Shown: one piece after another, positions 22,913-33,832 of the stretch
Position numbering within the stretch: position 1 is the stretch's first letter
Layout of the letters: each line of letters opens with the position of its first letter
Origin: Dendrocalamus latiflorus
Taxonomy: Eukaryota > Streptophyta > Magnoliopsida > Poales > Poaceae
Assembly: GCA_017311315.1 (NCBI GenBank)
Contig: CM029654.1
Coordinates: 6,517,382-6,581,381 of the forward strand
Direction of reading: 5' to 3'
DNA: 64,000 nt
Position numbers and translations under genes: made by a program
Notes under the pieces: generated by a model
Databases searched by the model: none
The model's input: the letters and a program-made list of their open reading frames with translations, nothing else
What the model was told of the DNA's origin: nothing

Positions 22913-23209
22913 TAAAACAAGCACGAACAAACCTCATGCATTGCTCAGCATGACCAATCCAATCTTATCTTACCACCGTGATATATTAGATATATCAGAG
23001 ATAATCCATAACAAGTCCGAAAAATAAACACGTCACACCAACCACTACACGCACAACCAATCAGTACATGAAGAAACCTACACGCACAACAACTACACTC
23101 TACCAAGAAAACTAACGTGCATGCCGGCCGTCAGAGCTCAGAAACGTACAACAATGGTGGACTTCCAAGAACGAACCATCCTGCACTGCCTCTACCCTGG
23201 CGCGATGGA
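22913..23209. other. 3' flank of the blue-copper gene
   Basis: No separate feature. It probably contains the 3' UTR of the minus-strand gene that ends at 23210. Confidence 0.35.
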
Positions 23210-24029
23210 TCAGAACAGGGCGAGCCTGACGAGGGCGACGGCGGCCGCGGCGAGGACGGGGCCGGCCTGCAAGCGGGCGGACGCACCGGTCGGGGTGTTG
23301 GTCGAGGGGGTGGTGGGCGGGGTGCCGGAGCTGGAGCCGGCAGCAGTGACGGCGAGCTTCATGCCGGAGGAGCAGTGGCTGCCGACGGTGCAGATGTAGT
23401 AGTGCGTGCCGGCGGTGAGGGTCTTGGTGGTTGAGCCGCTGCTGTCGGTGCTGAGGGAGTTGCTGCCGGTGCAGGCGTCGTAGTCGCTCTTGGTGACCTC
23501 GGTCACCGTGTGCGCCTGGCTAGTGTACTTGAACACTGCATAAGGAGGGAAAAAAAACTTGGTTAAGCCACCGTCAACGTGGGTTGTGCTGATCATTAGC
23601 AATTCCAAAAATATACACTCATATTAGCAGAGCTAAAACTATGCTAGGGTGCTCAATCCTCCGTTTCTCTCTTAGTTGAGACTTCCCGTTCGCTTGTGTC
23701 GTAGTATGAGTGTGTCAGATGTCTATTCGTAGCATAATGATACTGCTTTAGGGCTTGTGCAACTTAGTTTTTGCAAGATCACTTCTAAGCACTACTCATA
23801 GCTATCTCCCAAACTGTAGAGTTTTACCGTACGTACGTACTATTGTGTCAAGAATTAAGATCTCACCTAGCTGGTCTCCAGCCGAGAAGGTTTTGCCACT
23901 GGTCCAGCCGGTGTAGTCGAAGCCGGTCGTCCACCCCTGCCCATCGCCGACGGTGAACGTCTCCGCCGACGCCACCGCGGCGCAGCCCACGACGACGAGC
24001 AGCGCGATCAGAGCCGAGGAAGAGGCCAT
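23210..24029 (-). CDS. Blue copper protein (uclacyanin-type phytocyanin), two exons
   Basis: Exon 1 is 24029-23867 and exon 2 is 23535-23210, with a 331-bp GT...AG intron in phase 1. The product is 162 residues. Residues 1-22 are a signal peptide. The plastocyanin-like domain follows (FTVGDGQGW at 25-33, GWTSGKTFSAGD at 41-52). Type 1 copper ligands are His63, Cys103, His108 and axial Met113. Cys76 and Cys109 can form the conserved disulfide. A Pro/Thr/Ser-rich AGP-like linker spans about 121-139, and a hydrophobic C-terminal tail (about 145-162) looks like a GPI signal. Met as axial ligand favours uclacyanin over stellacyanin or the copper-free early-nodulin-like group. Expected at the outer plasma membrane as a small electron carrier; its partner is unknown. 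The intron position after the GDQL motif is the usual phytocyanin site. Confidence 0.92.
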
Positions 24030-24140
24030 GGTCGACGTGAAGACTTGGAACGGTAGAATGTATGTCTGAAATGGATGAAGGAGCTAGCTATCGATATCTC
24101 TCAAGTGGGTTGCTCAATTGACAGGGGATGTTGGAGGGTC

Positions 24141-24149
24141 CTTTTATAG
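24141..24149 (-). promoter_or_regulatory. TATA box of the blue-copper gene
   Basis: CTATAAAAG on the minus strand, about 115 bases upstream of the ATG at 24029. Confidence 0.6.
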
Positions 24150-26246
24150 AGCTATACCGCATGGTTGTCATGGAATTATGGGAGGGCTCGGCCGCTAATT
24201 AAGTTGGACAGAACAGTATGTAGGAGTTGGTCAGCATTTGTGTTTCTTGATTTTTCTTAATTTTGTTAGTTCCATTGTTTTCTTTTCCCTTTGGATATAA
24301 ATGTGATATAGTTGGCAAGGAATATGTACTCTTTCACTTCTGGTGCTTCCTGTTAGTTTATTTTGTTTAGTTACTCCACGTTTTTGTGTGTGGAGAGGAG
24401 AGAATGGAATCCCTTTGAGAAAACATGCAAGAAAGGTTCTTATTAGAAGCTCATGCTTTTCTCCCCTTGTCTTCAAAAATACAGAGGCCTGTGCTTCTGT
24501 ATGGTTGGTGGGTCGTCGTCAATGATCGTTATCGAGCAGCACCCATGCATTCCATACATGAAGATAGGTTCAATGTGCCTTTAAGTTACACCGGCTCTAT
24601 TTGTTTCTTTACTCCATGGTCCAATACCTCTAGACCTGCATGGCTCTGAAACAGAACGCACAATGTACACAAACGAAATTAAGATCGATTAAACAAAGGC
24701 ACAACGAGGAGTGGTTAAGGAACTGATGACAATTGCCATAGTTTGAGGGCAAACTTGTTTTGCCGGTAGTGGCAGACAGGAAGAGCACATATTTCCTCTT
24801 GCATCGTATATTCATATTATCTTTTGTTGATAAATTTTGACTGTAATTTATAACTTTTGGTTAAAAATAAATAATAGTGACGAAAAGAAATAGCTTTTAG
24901 AAGGAGGAAATGAGTGTTACAAAAGTAAGGGAGAGATGTGTACATGTGATGGGAGCGAGATAAGTAGGATAAGTGATATAATCGTAATTATCTGTTTTAT
25001 TCTTAAAATAAGATGATGCCGTTGCCGAGGAGAAGGAAGCGATGGCCGTTGTCGCCGCCTCACGTCGGGCCCATGGTTGGGGTCAGTGGAGGGTGGTGGC
25101 TTTCTCTGCTTCTTTTGGGTGGGAGTATTGCCGGAGGTGGGGTAGAGACTAGAGACGTAGAGTAGGGAGTGTGTTCATACGTGGGAGGGAAGAGAATTGG
25201 GTTTTTTCTTTTTAACTTTTAAAATATGTTTTTAAAATTTTCTATATTAACTGATTTTTAAATAATATTTTTTAAGATAGGATTTACAACTTGATTGTAG
25301 TATATATTATAGTGACTCATTTATATCGGCCAAAATTACACATGAGTTTCTGTTAATCTGTACTCTCTCACCAACAGTCCAAAAGTTATAAGCCGCAGCC
25401 ATAAGTCGAACCCAAAAAGAATTGACCCAGTAAGAGAAGTGGAGAAACTGCTTCAAAAAACTAGGTGTTTGTATTGATTTTTGATTTTTCTAAACAGAAG
25501 TTAGAAGTAGAAGTTAATATGGACATGGCCTAAATAGTAACTAATTCGTTTTGTCAAAAAGGGTGAGATTACAAGGCCAGATTTTTCCTATTCGAAGAAA
25601 GATTTTGATGTTATGTTTCATCGTGATCCGACTAATCGATCACTCAATTTATCTTGCAAATTGAAGATATAACGTGATAGAAACGGACACTTGCATTGAC
25701 CTAGTAATCATTTGCTCTGCTCCTGCAACCTCTCTGTCTCGCGTTCTGTGATGCGCATGTATATGGACCTTTTTTCTCACCTAATGCATTGACCGAATGG
25801 AGAAAGCCGCCGTCTCGGCTACATCATAGCCAGTGGTGCTCTCGCCTGGGGAGTGCGGATAATTGTGCCAACCCATGTGCTGTTGAGAAGGTTTCTCTCA
25901 GTATCAATGATCAGGAACGGAATAATTTCAGGATCATGTAATAATTCAATAGAAGAATATGTTTATACAACTAATTTAGGAGAAGAAAATTTTGGATTGC
26001 ACACTTCTTTTAGAGAGAGATTGTTCACTGGATAACCACTTAGGCAGAAGTTTTGTACGATAGAATTTGTAAGGTCCTGCAGCTACATGACGCATGATTG
26101 CTCCATGCCAATAGTCTAGAGTTGGTTTGAGTTCTATGCTCATGTTGGTCGTCGTTGAAGCTTGGCAATGGAGCAACTGTTGTAAGTCAATGTAAGTACT
26201 CCCGTTGCACGTCAGTGAATTGAGATATGATAAGTGCAGTTGGATC
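24150..26246. other. Gene-free stretch up to the LINE target site
   Basis: Promoter-side flank of the blue-copper gene, then AT-rich DNA, a small GC-rich patch at 25020-25150 and a family A repeat at 25200-25430. Open frames are short and without domains. Confidence 0.35.
25200..25430 (+). repeat. Diverged MITE-like repeat, family A
   Basis: Contains ATATCGGCCAAAATTACACA near 25325 and a tail with AAGCCGCAGCCATAAG and CCAAAAAGAAT, parallel to the copies at 3415 and 5310. Confidence 0.4.
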
Positions 26247-26312
26247 ACGTAAGTGAAGGGCGACTAGTTAGCGTGACACGGTAGACAAGGAGGAAATAGC
26301 AGTTGGAAGGGC

Positions 26313-29300
26313 ATGGGGCTCGGGGGGGCGCGGCGTCGACGTCGCCTTACCCTAGCTCCTCGAAAAACCTTGCTGGATCCAGGGCCGGCGTGTAAGGTAG
26401 CGTCGGCGTTTTCGCCGGCGGTTCTGTGCACTAGTGCGGAGCGGGTTACCGCGTTGCTGGAGTCCTTGTCGGGGAGTGAGGATGCAGAGTCGGGGAAGGA
26501 GGGAATTTCTGTGTACTCATGGGAATCTTCTCCATCAAGGGTGTCTTCCCCCTCAGTAGGGGAACGCCCTTCTTCGATGGAAGAGGCTTCGGGTCTGCCG
26601 GAGCGTAAGAAGGGATGGGTGGCTGGCCGAGGGCATGCGGCACCGGATTTGCGTTATTCCTCTGACCCACTAGCTGGGGTTCGAAGGGGAGGGGGTGGAT
26701 CTCGGTTCTGGCTGCCGGCTACTGACGAAAGTTCCAATGAGGAGGAGGCTGAGGTGGGTAGCAACGGAGTTGAGTTGAGCGAGGGGGGAGTGCAGGGATC
26801 TATGCTTGGGGGATCTCCAAGTTCTGAGTTGGTGAGTGCTAAAGCCCTTACTTCTCTTGGAGTTTCCTCTCCTAGTAATGGACCTGCGGTTAGTGAAGCA
26901 AGTCAGGGTCGCCGTCTCAAGCCGGCGGCTTTGAGGAGTGAAGGCTCGGTGGTGCAGAAGCGGGCGGCGCGGGGCTCCGGTCGGTGGAAAGGGCCTCTTC
27001 CTGCGAAGAGGGAGTCACCGGAGTTGCGGCTGGGAGATGTCTGGGTGAAAGATTCAAAGCTGAAGGGGAGTGTTCGGGGTTTATCCCGACTGAAGGACTT
27101 TGGAGGGCCGAGGGAGGCGGCTGGGGTGGTGGCGCCGCCGCCGGAGGCGGTGGAGGAGAGGGTCGGAGGAGGGAAGAAACCGCTTGAATTTCGAATTGTG
27201 AAGTCGAGTAGCCAGGTGGGGCCACAGTGGACGAGTGGGGCCCTGGGCCAGTTGGGTCGAAAAAGGGCCCGGTTATCGCCGCGATTTCCCCAAGGCCTGG
27301 GAGAACTATTGGCTAGAAGGGGGCGGCCGAGGATCTTGTCAGGAAGACAAATCTTTCTTGCCTCTTCCCCAGTTTCTCTGGTTGACACGATTCCCTGGAG
27401 ACGCTCCTTCGCAGAGGTGGTCAGGGGAGAGGAGTCTTCATCGCAGGCGGCAGGAGGGTGGCGGAGTAGCAGCATGCAGAGAGGTGGCCGTCGCGACGGA
27501 GGGGGTCGGTTTGGGTTGGCGAATCAGGCCTTTGGAGCTGGGAACCGGGGGCGAAGGGGAGCTTTTGGCCGCGGTCGTGGGCTGGGATTGGAGGCCGTGG
27601 TGGAGGGCCCCGGCGGTGTTGGTCTTCGGGCGGAGGGGCGTGGTGATCATGGTGGTGATCGGGAGTGGAGGCCCCCGGTTGGGGGTGCAGCTTCTCAAGG
27701 AAGGGGTTGGCCTCGGTATGGCTTTGGTGGAGGTTTTGGGTGGATTGCTGGGGGGCAGCGGGGTGGCTTTGGGGGCAGGCGAGGTCGCGGGGTGTTGCGG
27801 CAGGTTGGGCAGCAAATGGTTCGTGGGAATTCTGAGCTTGTTGCCCAAACTGAAGGATTAGCCGAGGCAAGGAAGGTGGCCGAGTTTGCTTCTGTCAAGA
27901 CCAATTCTGGGAACTTGCCGGCGAGCGTGGGGGCTGTGCAGGAAGAGGTGGTTCAGGGAGGTGCAGCTGAGGAGGGAGAAGTTGGGTTGGCGGGAATCAG
28001 ATGCTCAAGATGTACAAGGAAGGGGCATTTGGCGGCAGGTTGCTCAGCGGAGGTCTATTGCGTTATCTGTGACAGTCACGATCACGTGAATCATAGATGC
28101 CCAATCCTCAAAATGCCGAGGCCAGTGGCTCACGCTGTTGGTTATGCGGTACATGGACTGGGATTCTTTCACATTCAGCACCCTCCTCTGCCACGGGGAA
28201 AGAAGGACTCAAAGCGAGCGCTGATTACCATCTCTGGAGGAGTGCTTACTGAGGAGCAAGTTTGTCTTCAATTGCAGAGAATTGTGCCAGGGAAGTGGAA
28301 GTGGTCGTTGGAAAAGTTTGGGGATAATGCTTTCATTACTCAGTTTCCTTCGAAGGTAGAGCTGCAGCGCTCGGTTGCTTTTGGGGGGGCTGATGTGAAG
28401 GAAGATGGGGTTTTAACGGGCGTGAGATTGATGTTTGAGGAGTGGCATGAGAAGGAGGAGGGTTTCTTGCTACCTAAGGTTTGGGTCAGGGTGTTTGGTA
28501 TTAGAAAATCCTTGAGAGAGTTTCTGATCTTGTGGGCGGTCGGGTCAATGCTTGGTTCAACTCAGACGGTAGATATGGAGTCGACTAGGAAGAATGAGTT
28601 TGGAAGAGTTTCTGTAGCTGTGCTAAACCCGAAGTTGATTCCTGCTCATTTAGATGTGGTCATTGGGGATCACTACTTCGAGTTGGATTTTGAGGTGGAA
28701 AAAAGAGGCTTTGATGAAAATGGAGAAGAAGTCGAGGTGGATTGGGATGGAAAAGATAATGACGGGTTCGGGAAGGAGGAAGGGGGTTTGGAGGAGGATG
28801 ATCTGCTAGGGGAGGAGCTGGATGGTGCCAGAGAGCACAAGCGGTTGAAGGGAATTGGAGGTGAGCCAAAAGGGGAGTCAGCCAATGAAGGAAGGACTGG
28901 CAATGGGTCGCTCAAAGATAAAATTCAGAGTATGAGCGAGGTTGAATTTAGAGCTTTTCTTAAGGAAAAGGCGGAGGAAATATTGAGTGACTCTGTCAAT
29001 AAAGCTCTCGGTGAGGTGGCAGACAAAGTTGTGGCGGAAAAGGAGGACAAGGCGAGTAAGGTGGAAGTTTTTGAAGGAGGGTTGATGCAGTGCAGTCCGA
29101 GGAGTGCGCAGTCGGCTGCAGGAGGAGTTTTGCTCGTCAATTCTGAGGAAGCAAATTCAGATTCTCTAGTTTTCTGCACTGCTGGAGGAGTAGCAGAGGG
29201 GGGCGCGGAGGGGCTGTCTGGCGAGTTTGGTGCACAGGGGAAGCTGCAGGAGGCGGGTCTGGCCGATGCTGGGGTTTTTGCCCAGGTCGGCAGCCGTGAG

Positions 29301-29993
29301 AGGGTGGTTTCGGAAGGCTTGGGGGTGGCTTCGGCTGGGGCGAGACTGCTGGGCCAAGCGGCGGTCTCGGCCGGGGCACTCGGCATGCAGGACAGGCCTG
29401 GAGCAGAGACTGGAGAAGAGGTAGCGGGGTGCATTCTCGGGTCTGCGTGCAAGGTGGAGGCGGCCGGTAGGATCCAGGAGGTGGTGGTTTCTCCTTCGAG
29501 GTCCAGTCCGCGCTTGGCCGGTGTGAATGACGAACACATCCTGAGGCGGGTGGAAAAGAGGGCGGTGGTGCGCAGCCTGGAGCAAATGGAAGGTAAAGTT
29601 TCGGTTAATTCGTTTTGTTCTTTTCCTCTTTGTACTGCTGTTAGAAGGGTTAGCGAGCTGGGGGTTTTGGCTAGTAATGGTGGTGAAGGGTTGTGTTCGG
29701 CGGTTAACCGTTTGTTGTGTTCAGAAAGATCTAGACTTGCGGGTAGGCCAGAGAAGTGCAGCGATGCCTCCGGGAGTAGTGACAACGATTCGGAGTGTTT
29801 GGTGGACTTAGAGCTGGAGGCTGTAAAGCATCTGTGTGGGGATTTGGGGGAGGAAATTTTGGATGATGATAGCTATCACATAAGGTGTGAGAATAGGGAT
29901 ATGGTTAAAAAGCACAAGTCCAACGCTAAGTCGTTCGGGAAAAGGACTTGCGGGAAAAGGCGAGTTAGAATTGCGAACCGTAGTTACTCATGA
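26313..29993 (+). CDS. LINE ORF1: RNA-binding, zinc-knuckle protein
   Basis: An uninterrupted 1226-codon frame. Residues 1 to about 380 are Ser/Gly-rich and low complexity. Residues about 390-500 are Gly/Arg-rich with many RG, RGG and GRGRG motifs (RGG box). CCHC zinc knuckles follow: C564, C567, H572, C577 and C583, C586, H591, C596. The part after about residue 610 resembles the DUF4283-type region of plant L1 ORF1 proteins. The tail is acidic and then Ser/Ala/Glu-rich. Such proteins bind element RNA and form the ribonucleoprotein with ORF2. This ORF1 is long for the family. The final codons overlap the ORF2 start as ATGA, suggesting reinitiation for ORF2 translation. The Met at 26313 is the first in-frame ATG after the TSD. 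Confidence 0.85.
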   Translation: MGLGGARRRRRLTLAPRKTLLDPGPACKVASAFSPAVLCTSAERVTALLESLSGSEDAESGKEGISVYSWESSPSRVSSPSVGERPSSMEEASGLPERKKGWVAGRGHAAPDLRYSSDPLAGVRRGGGGSRFWLPATDESSNEEEAEVGSNGVELSEGGVQGSMLGGSPSSELVSAKALTSLGVSSPSNGPAVSEASQGRRLKPAALRSEGSVVQKRAARGSGRWKGPLPAKRESPELRLGDVWVKDSKLKGSVRGLSRLKDFGGPREAAGVVAPPPEAVEERVGGGKKPLEFRIVKSSSQVGPQWTSGALGQLGRKRARLSPRFPQGLGELLARRGRPRILSGRQIFLASSPVSLVDTIPWRRSFAEVVRGEESSSQAAGGWRSSSMQRGGRRDGGGRFGLANQAFGAGNRGRRGAFGRGRGLGLEAVVEGPGGVGLRAEGRGDHGGDREWRPPVGGAASQGRGWPRYGFGGGFGWIAGGQRGGFGGRRGRGVLRQVGQQMVRGNSELVAQTEGLAEARKVAEFASVKTNSGNLPASVGAVQEEVVQGGAAEEGEVGLAGIRCSRCTRKGHLAAGCSAEVYCVICDSHDHVNHRCPILKMPRPVAHAVGYAVHGLGFFHIQHPPLPRGKKDSKRALITISGGVLTEEQVCLQLQRIVPGKWKWSLEKFGDNAFITQFPSKVELQRSVAFGGADVKEDGVLTGVRLMFEEWHEKEEGFLLPKVWVRVFGIRKSLREFLILWAVGSMLGSTQTVDMESTRKNEFGRVSVAVLNPKLIPAHLDVVIGDHYFELDFEVEKRGFDENGEEVEVDWDGKDNDGFGKEEGGLEEDDLLGEELDGAREHKRLKGIGGEPKGESANEGRTGNGSLKDKIQSMSEVEFRAFLKEKAEEILSDSVNKALGEVADKVVAEKEDKASKVEVFEGGLMQCSPRSAQSAAGGVLLVNSEEANSDSLVFCTAGGVAEGGAEGLSGEFGAQGKLQEAGLADAGVFAQVGSRERVVSEGLGVASAGARLLGQAAVSAGALGMQDRPGAETGEEVAGCILGSACKVEAAGRIQEVVVSPSRSSPRLAGVNDEHILRRVEKRAVVRSLEQMEGKVSVNSFCSFPLCTAVRRVSELGVLASNGGEGLCSAVNRLLCSERSRLAGRPEKCSDASGSSDNDSECLVDLELEAVKHLCGDLGEEILDDDSYHIRCENRDMVKKHKSNAKSFGKRTCGKRRVRIANRSYS

Positions 29994-32900
29994 AAGGAAT
30001 TTTCTGGAATAGCAGAGGTCTTAAGGACTTGGCTAAATTAAGATTTCTATATGAAATATCCAGGGAGCAAAGCTTAGACTTTATCGCTCTTTTGGAAACC
30101 GGGAAGAAAGATTTTTCACCAGCGAAACTTAATAAATTATGTGGGGGAAGGGATTTTATCTGGCACTGGACCGAGCCACATGGGAGATCAGGAGGTATCC
30201 TGTTGGGAGTAAACGTGAATATTTTTGATATAGGTAGTATATCGGAAGGGGATTTCTTTGTGAAATTTCATCTCCGAAATAAAAAAGATGGTTTTCAATG
30301 GATTTTGGTGGCTGTATATGGGGCAGCGCAACCAGAATTCAAGGAGAGTTTCCTTACCGAGCTGGTACAAGCTTGTAATAAGGAAACGTTGCCAATGATG
30401 ATCGGTGGGGATTTCAACATCATTCGTAATTCGAGTGAGAAAAATAACGACAAGTTTGATGGAAAATGGCCTTTTCTTTTAAATGCGATCATAGATAGCT
30501 TTAACCTAAGGGAAATTGTTATGTCTGGAAGACGATTTACTTGGGCTAATTCCCGGAGAATTCCTACTTATGAAAAGCTAGATAGAATCTTAGTAAGCAC
30601 GGAATGGGAACAAAAGTTCCCTCTCACCGGGGTAAGGGCACTAGGGAGAGATCTTTCTGACCATACTCCGCTCTTGCTTAGCACGGGCGAAGGAACTCAT
30701 GGTAAGGGTCGACCGATGTTCAAATTTGAACTCGGATGGCTATTACGTGAGGGTTTCTTCGACTTAGTGTCTAAGGTTTGGAATGCGGAAAAAAGGGTAC
30801 TTCGTCCCTTCAGCGGTGGCAGAATAAGATCAGAAGGTTGAGACAGTTCCTAAGGGGCTGGGCAATGAACGAGAATGGGGTTTGTAAGAAGGAAAAACAG
30901 GAGTTGACCAGGGTTGCGGATAGGCTTGATAAAAAAGCGGAAACGCACATCCTATCTCAGAATGAAGCAGTCTTGAAGCAAGCAGTTAAAGAGCGGTTAG
31001 CTCAATTGCTTCGGGAGGAGGAGGTTAAATGGTTCCAAAGGGCTAAGACCACTGAGCTTCTTCAAGGAGACGACAACACGAAGTATTTCCATATGGTTGC
31101 GAATGGCAAAAGAAGGAAAAATAGGATTTTGCGATTAGAACAAGAAGAAGGGGTGATAGAGGGAGAGGATAAGCTAGAGAAGTATATAACAAAATATTAT
31201 AAAAATCTCTTTGGAATGTCTCGAAGAAGCAGCCTGGTTCTTGATGAAACTTGCAAAGAGGATATCCCGCAGGTTTCCGAAGAAGAAAATTCGATCCTCA
31301 CTGATATTTTCTCTGAAAAGGAAGTCAGAAAGGCCATCTTCCAAATGAAACACAACAAAGCTCCGGGTCCTGATGGATTTCCGGTCGAGTTCTACCAGGT
31401 GTTTTGGAGTCTAATAAAAGAGGACCTTTTGGCTATGTTTAAGGATTTTCACAATAATAGGCTTCCTCTGTTTAGTCTTAACTTTGGGATAATAACCCTT
31501 CTCCCGAAACTAAAAGAGGTAAAACAAATTCAGCAGTATAGACCAATTTGTATGCTCAATGTCAGTTTTAAGATCTTCACAAAGGTGTTGGCCAATAGGA
31601 TCACGGGGGTAGCGAGCAAGGTAATTAGACCGTCCCAGACGGCCTTTATACCGGGTAGGAATATCTTGGAAGGTGCAGTTGTGTTGCATGAAACGTTGCA
31701 TGAGTTAAACAAAAAGAAAATGGGTGGGGTTATTCTCAAACTAGATTTTGAGAAAGCCTATGATAAGGTGAGTTGGTCCTTTTTACAGCAGGTCCTGAGG
31801 TTAAAAGGTTTTTCGGCAACTTGGTGCAATTGGATAGAAACAATAGTAAGGGGTGGCAGCGTAGGGATCAAAGTGAATGAGAATGTGGGCGATTTTTTTC
31901 AGACTGGTAAAGGTTTGAGGCAAGGGGATCCCCTTTCGCCTCTTCTTTTCAATCTAGTGGCCGATATGTTGGCGACCCTACTAGGTAGGGCCAAAGGCAG
32001 GGGGCAGTTCAGGGGTTTAGTGCCTCATTTGGTAGAGGACGGGTTGTCAATTCTACAATATGCGGACGACACTATTCTTTTTATGGAAGATGATTTCGAA
32101 GAGGCGAAGAACCTAAAATTAGTTTTAAGTACCTTCGAAGAGTTGTCAGGTTTAAAAATAAACTTCCATAAAAGTGAAGTATTTTGCTTTGGGAGCGCTA
32201 AGGTTAAAAGTGCTAAGTTTGTTGAGCTTTTTGGGTGCAAGGAGGGAGCGCTACCTTTCAAGTACCTAGGTCTTCCTATGCATCACCGCAAAATTTTGAA
32301 TAAGGACTGGAGAGAAGTGGAGGAACGGTTTCAGAAAAAACTTAGTAGTTGGAAAAGCAAATTGTTGACGGTGGGGGGCAGACTTGTTTTAATTAATTCA
32401 GTCTTGTCGAATCTCCCGATGTTTATGATGTCATTTTTCAAGGTTCCTAAAGGAGTCCTTAAGAAATTGGATTACTATAGATCCAGGTTTTTCTGGCAAA
32501 ATGATGGGCACAAAATGAAATACAGATTGGCTAGATGGGGTATCCTTACTCAGCCAAAATGTGTGGGGGGTATGGGTATTTTAAACCTGGAAATGCAGAA
32601 TTGTTGTTTGTTAAGTAAGTGGATGGTTAAGTTGTTAAATGAGGACGGCCTTTGGCAGAACTTGCTTAAGAAGAAGTATTTGAAAAACAAGACCTTATCG
32701 CAGGCGGTTAAACAACCAGGGGACTCCCATTTTTGGAGTGGTCTTCTGGAAGTCAAAGACCTTTTTCTAGCAAGATGTAGTTTCAAGGTTAACAACGGTC
32801 AACAATCGAGATTTTGGGAGGATATTTGGGTCGGGAAGGAAGCGCTAATGAGGAGATTCCCCAATTTGTATAGAATTGTGAGAAAGAAAAATGTGATGGT

Positions 32901-33660
32901 GGCTCAAGTGCTTAGCACAACACCACTGAATGTCTCTTTTAGAAGAGCATTGGTTGGTGATAATCGGACGGCGTGGTGTAAGTTGGTACGTTTGATAGGG
33001 CAAGTATCTCTAAATGAGCAAGAAGATGTTCTAGTGTGGGAATTACATAAGAGTGGTTCATTTTCGGTCCATTCATTGTACAGAGATCTCATGGTCAGAG
33101 AAAGCAGGCCAGAAAAGAATTTGTTCTGGAAAGCAAAGATACCGCTTAAAATCAAAGTTTTTCTTTGGTTTGTTAAAAAAGGAGTTATTTTAACTAAAGA
33201 TAATCTTGCAAAAAAACAGTGGAAAGGAAGTATTAATTGTTGTTTTTGTCCCTCTATTGAAAGCATTCAACACCTCTTTTTTGATTGCCATGTGGCGCGG
33301 GCTTTTTGGAATGTGATAGTCATTAGTTTTGGAGTTCAACCACCTTCTAATGTTGGAATGTTGTTTGGTTCTTGGCTTAGAAATTTTTCTTTGAAGCTTA
33401 GAAACCTGATACTTGTGGGGATAGCGGCTGTTTGCTGGACATTGTGGTTGAATAGAAATGACGCCGTTTTCAAAAGGACCATTACTCACTCCTTTGTGCA
33501 GGTTATTTTCAGGGGGACTTACTGGATCAGAAGCTGGTCGCATCTATCTAAAGAGGAAGCGAGAAGGGTGCTCATAAATGGTTGCAAAAGACTCGAGTGG
33601 GTGGTGTTGGAGTTATTTAGTAAGTTTGGGTGGAATATTAGTCTTAGACTAAAGGATTAA
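29990..33660 (+). pseudogene. LINE ORF2 (endonuclease, reverse transcriptase, zf-RVT) with one frameshift
   Basis: The first part (29990 to about 30795) encodes an AP-type endonuclease: FWNSRG near the start, DFIALLET, GGDFNIIR, RRFTWAN, LDRILVS and SDHTPLLL. After about 30785-30840 the frame shifts and continues without a stop to 33660. That second part has reverse transcriptase motifs: KAPGPDGFPVEFYQ, YRPICMLN, QTAFIPGRNI, LDFEKAYDKVSW, GLRQGDPLSPLLFN and the catalytic YADD at about 32059-32070. Near the end comes a zf-RVT domain (FWKAKIPLKIKVFLW, then CCFCPSIESIQHLFFDC). The shift fits loss of one base, possibly in the A run near 30787-30792. It separates endonuclease from reverse transcriptase, so this copy is probably inactive unless the shift is bypassed. 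Confidence 0.9.
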
Positions 33661-33832
33661 GTCCTATTGACTTTTGTTTGGTGCCTGTGAGGTTTTGTAT
33701 CACCGTTGTGGTGGAAGTGTGAACTGAGTTTCTGTTTTGTGTTTCGAACGGTTGTAGTCATTCGAATGGAATGATCAAGGCCGGAATGCTGTCATTCCGT
33801 TTTCTAAAAAAAAAAACGTAAGTGAAGGGCAA

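Larger units (their letters stand above)
26262..33815 (+). mobile_element. Nearly intact L1-type plant LINE, 7.55 kb
   Basis: The 15-bp TSD ACGTAAGTGAAGGGC is perfect (26247-26261 and 33816-33830). The element ends in a short poly(A) run at 33806-33815. A 51-base leader precedes ORF1. ORF1 and ORF2 overlap by ATGA at 29990-29993. The only obvious lesion is one frameshift early in ORF2. The perfect TSD and intact frames suggest a recent insertion. It landed 17 bases upstream of the copia LTR that starts at 33833. Confidence 0.92.
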
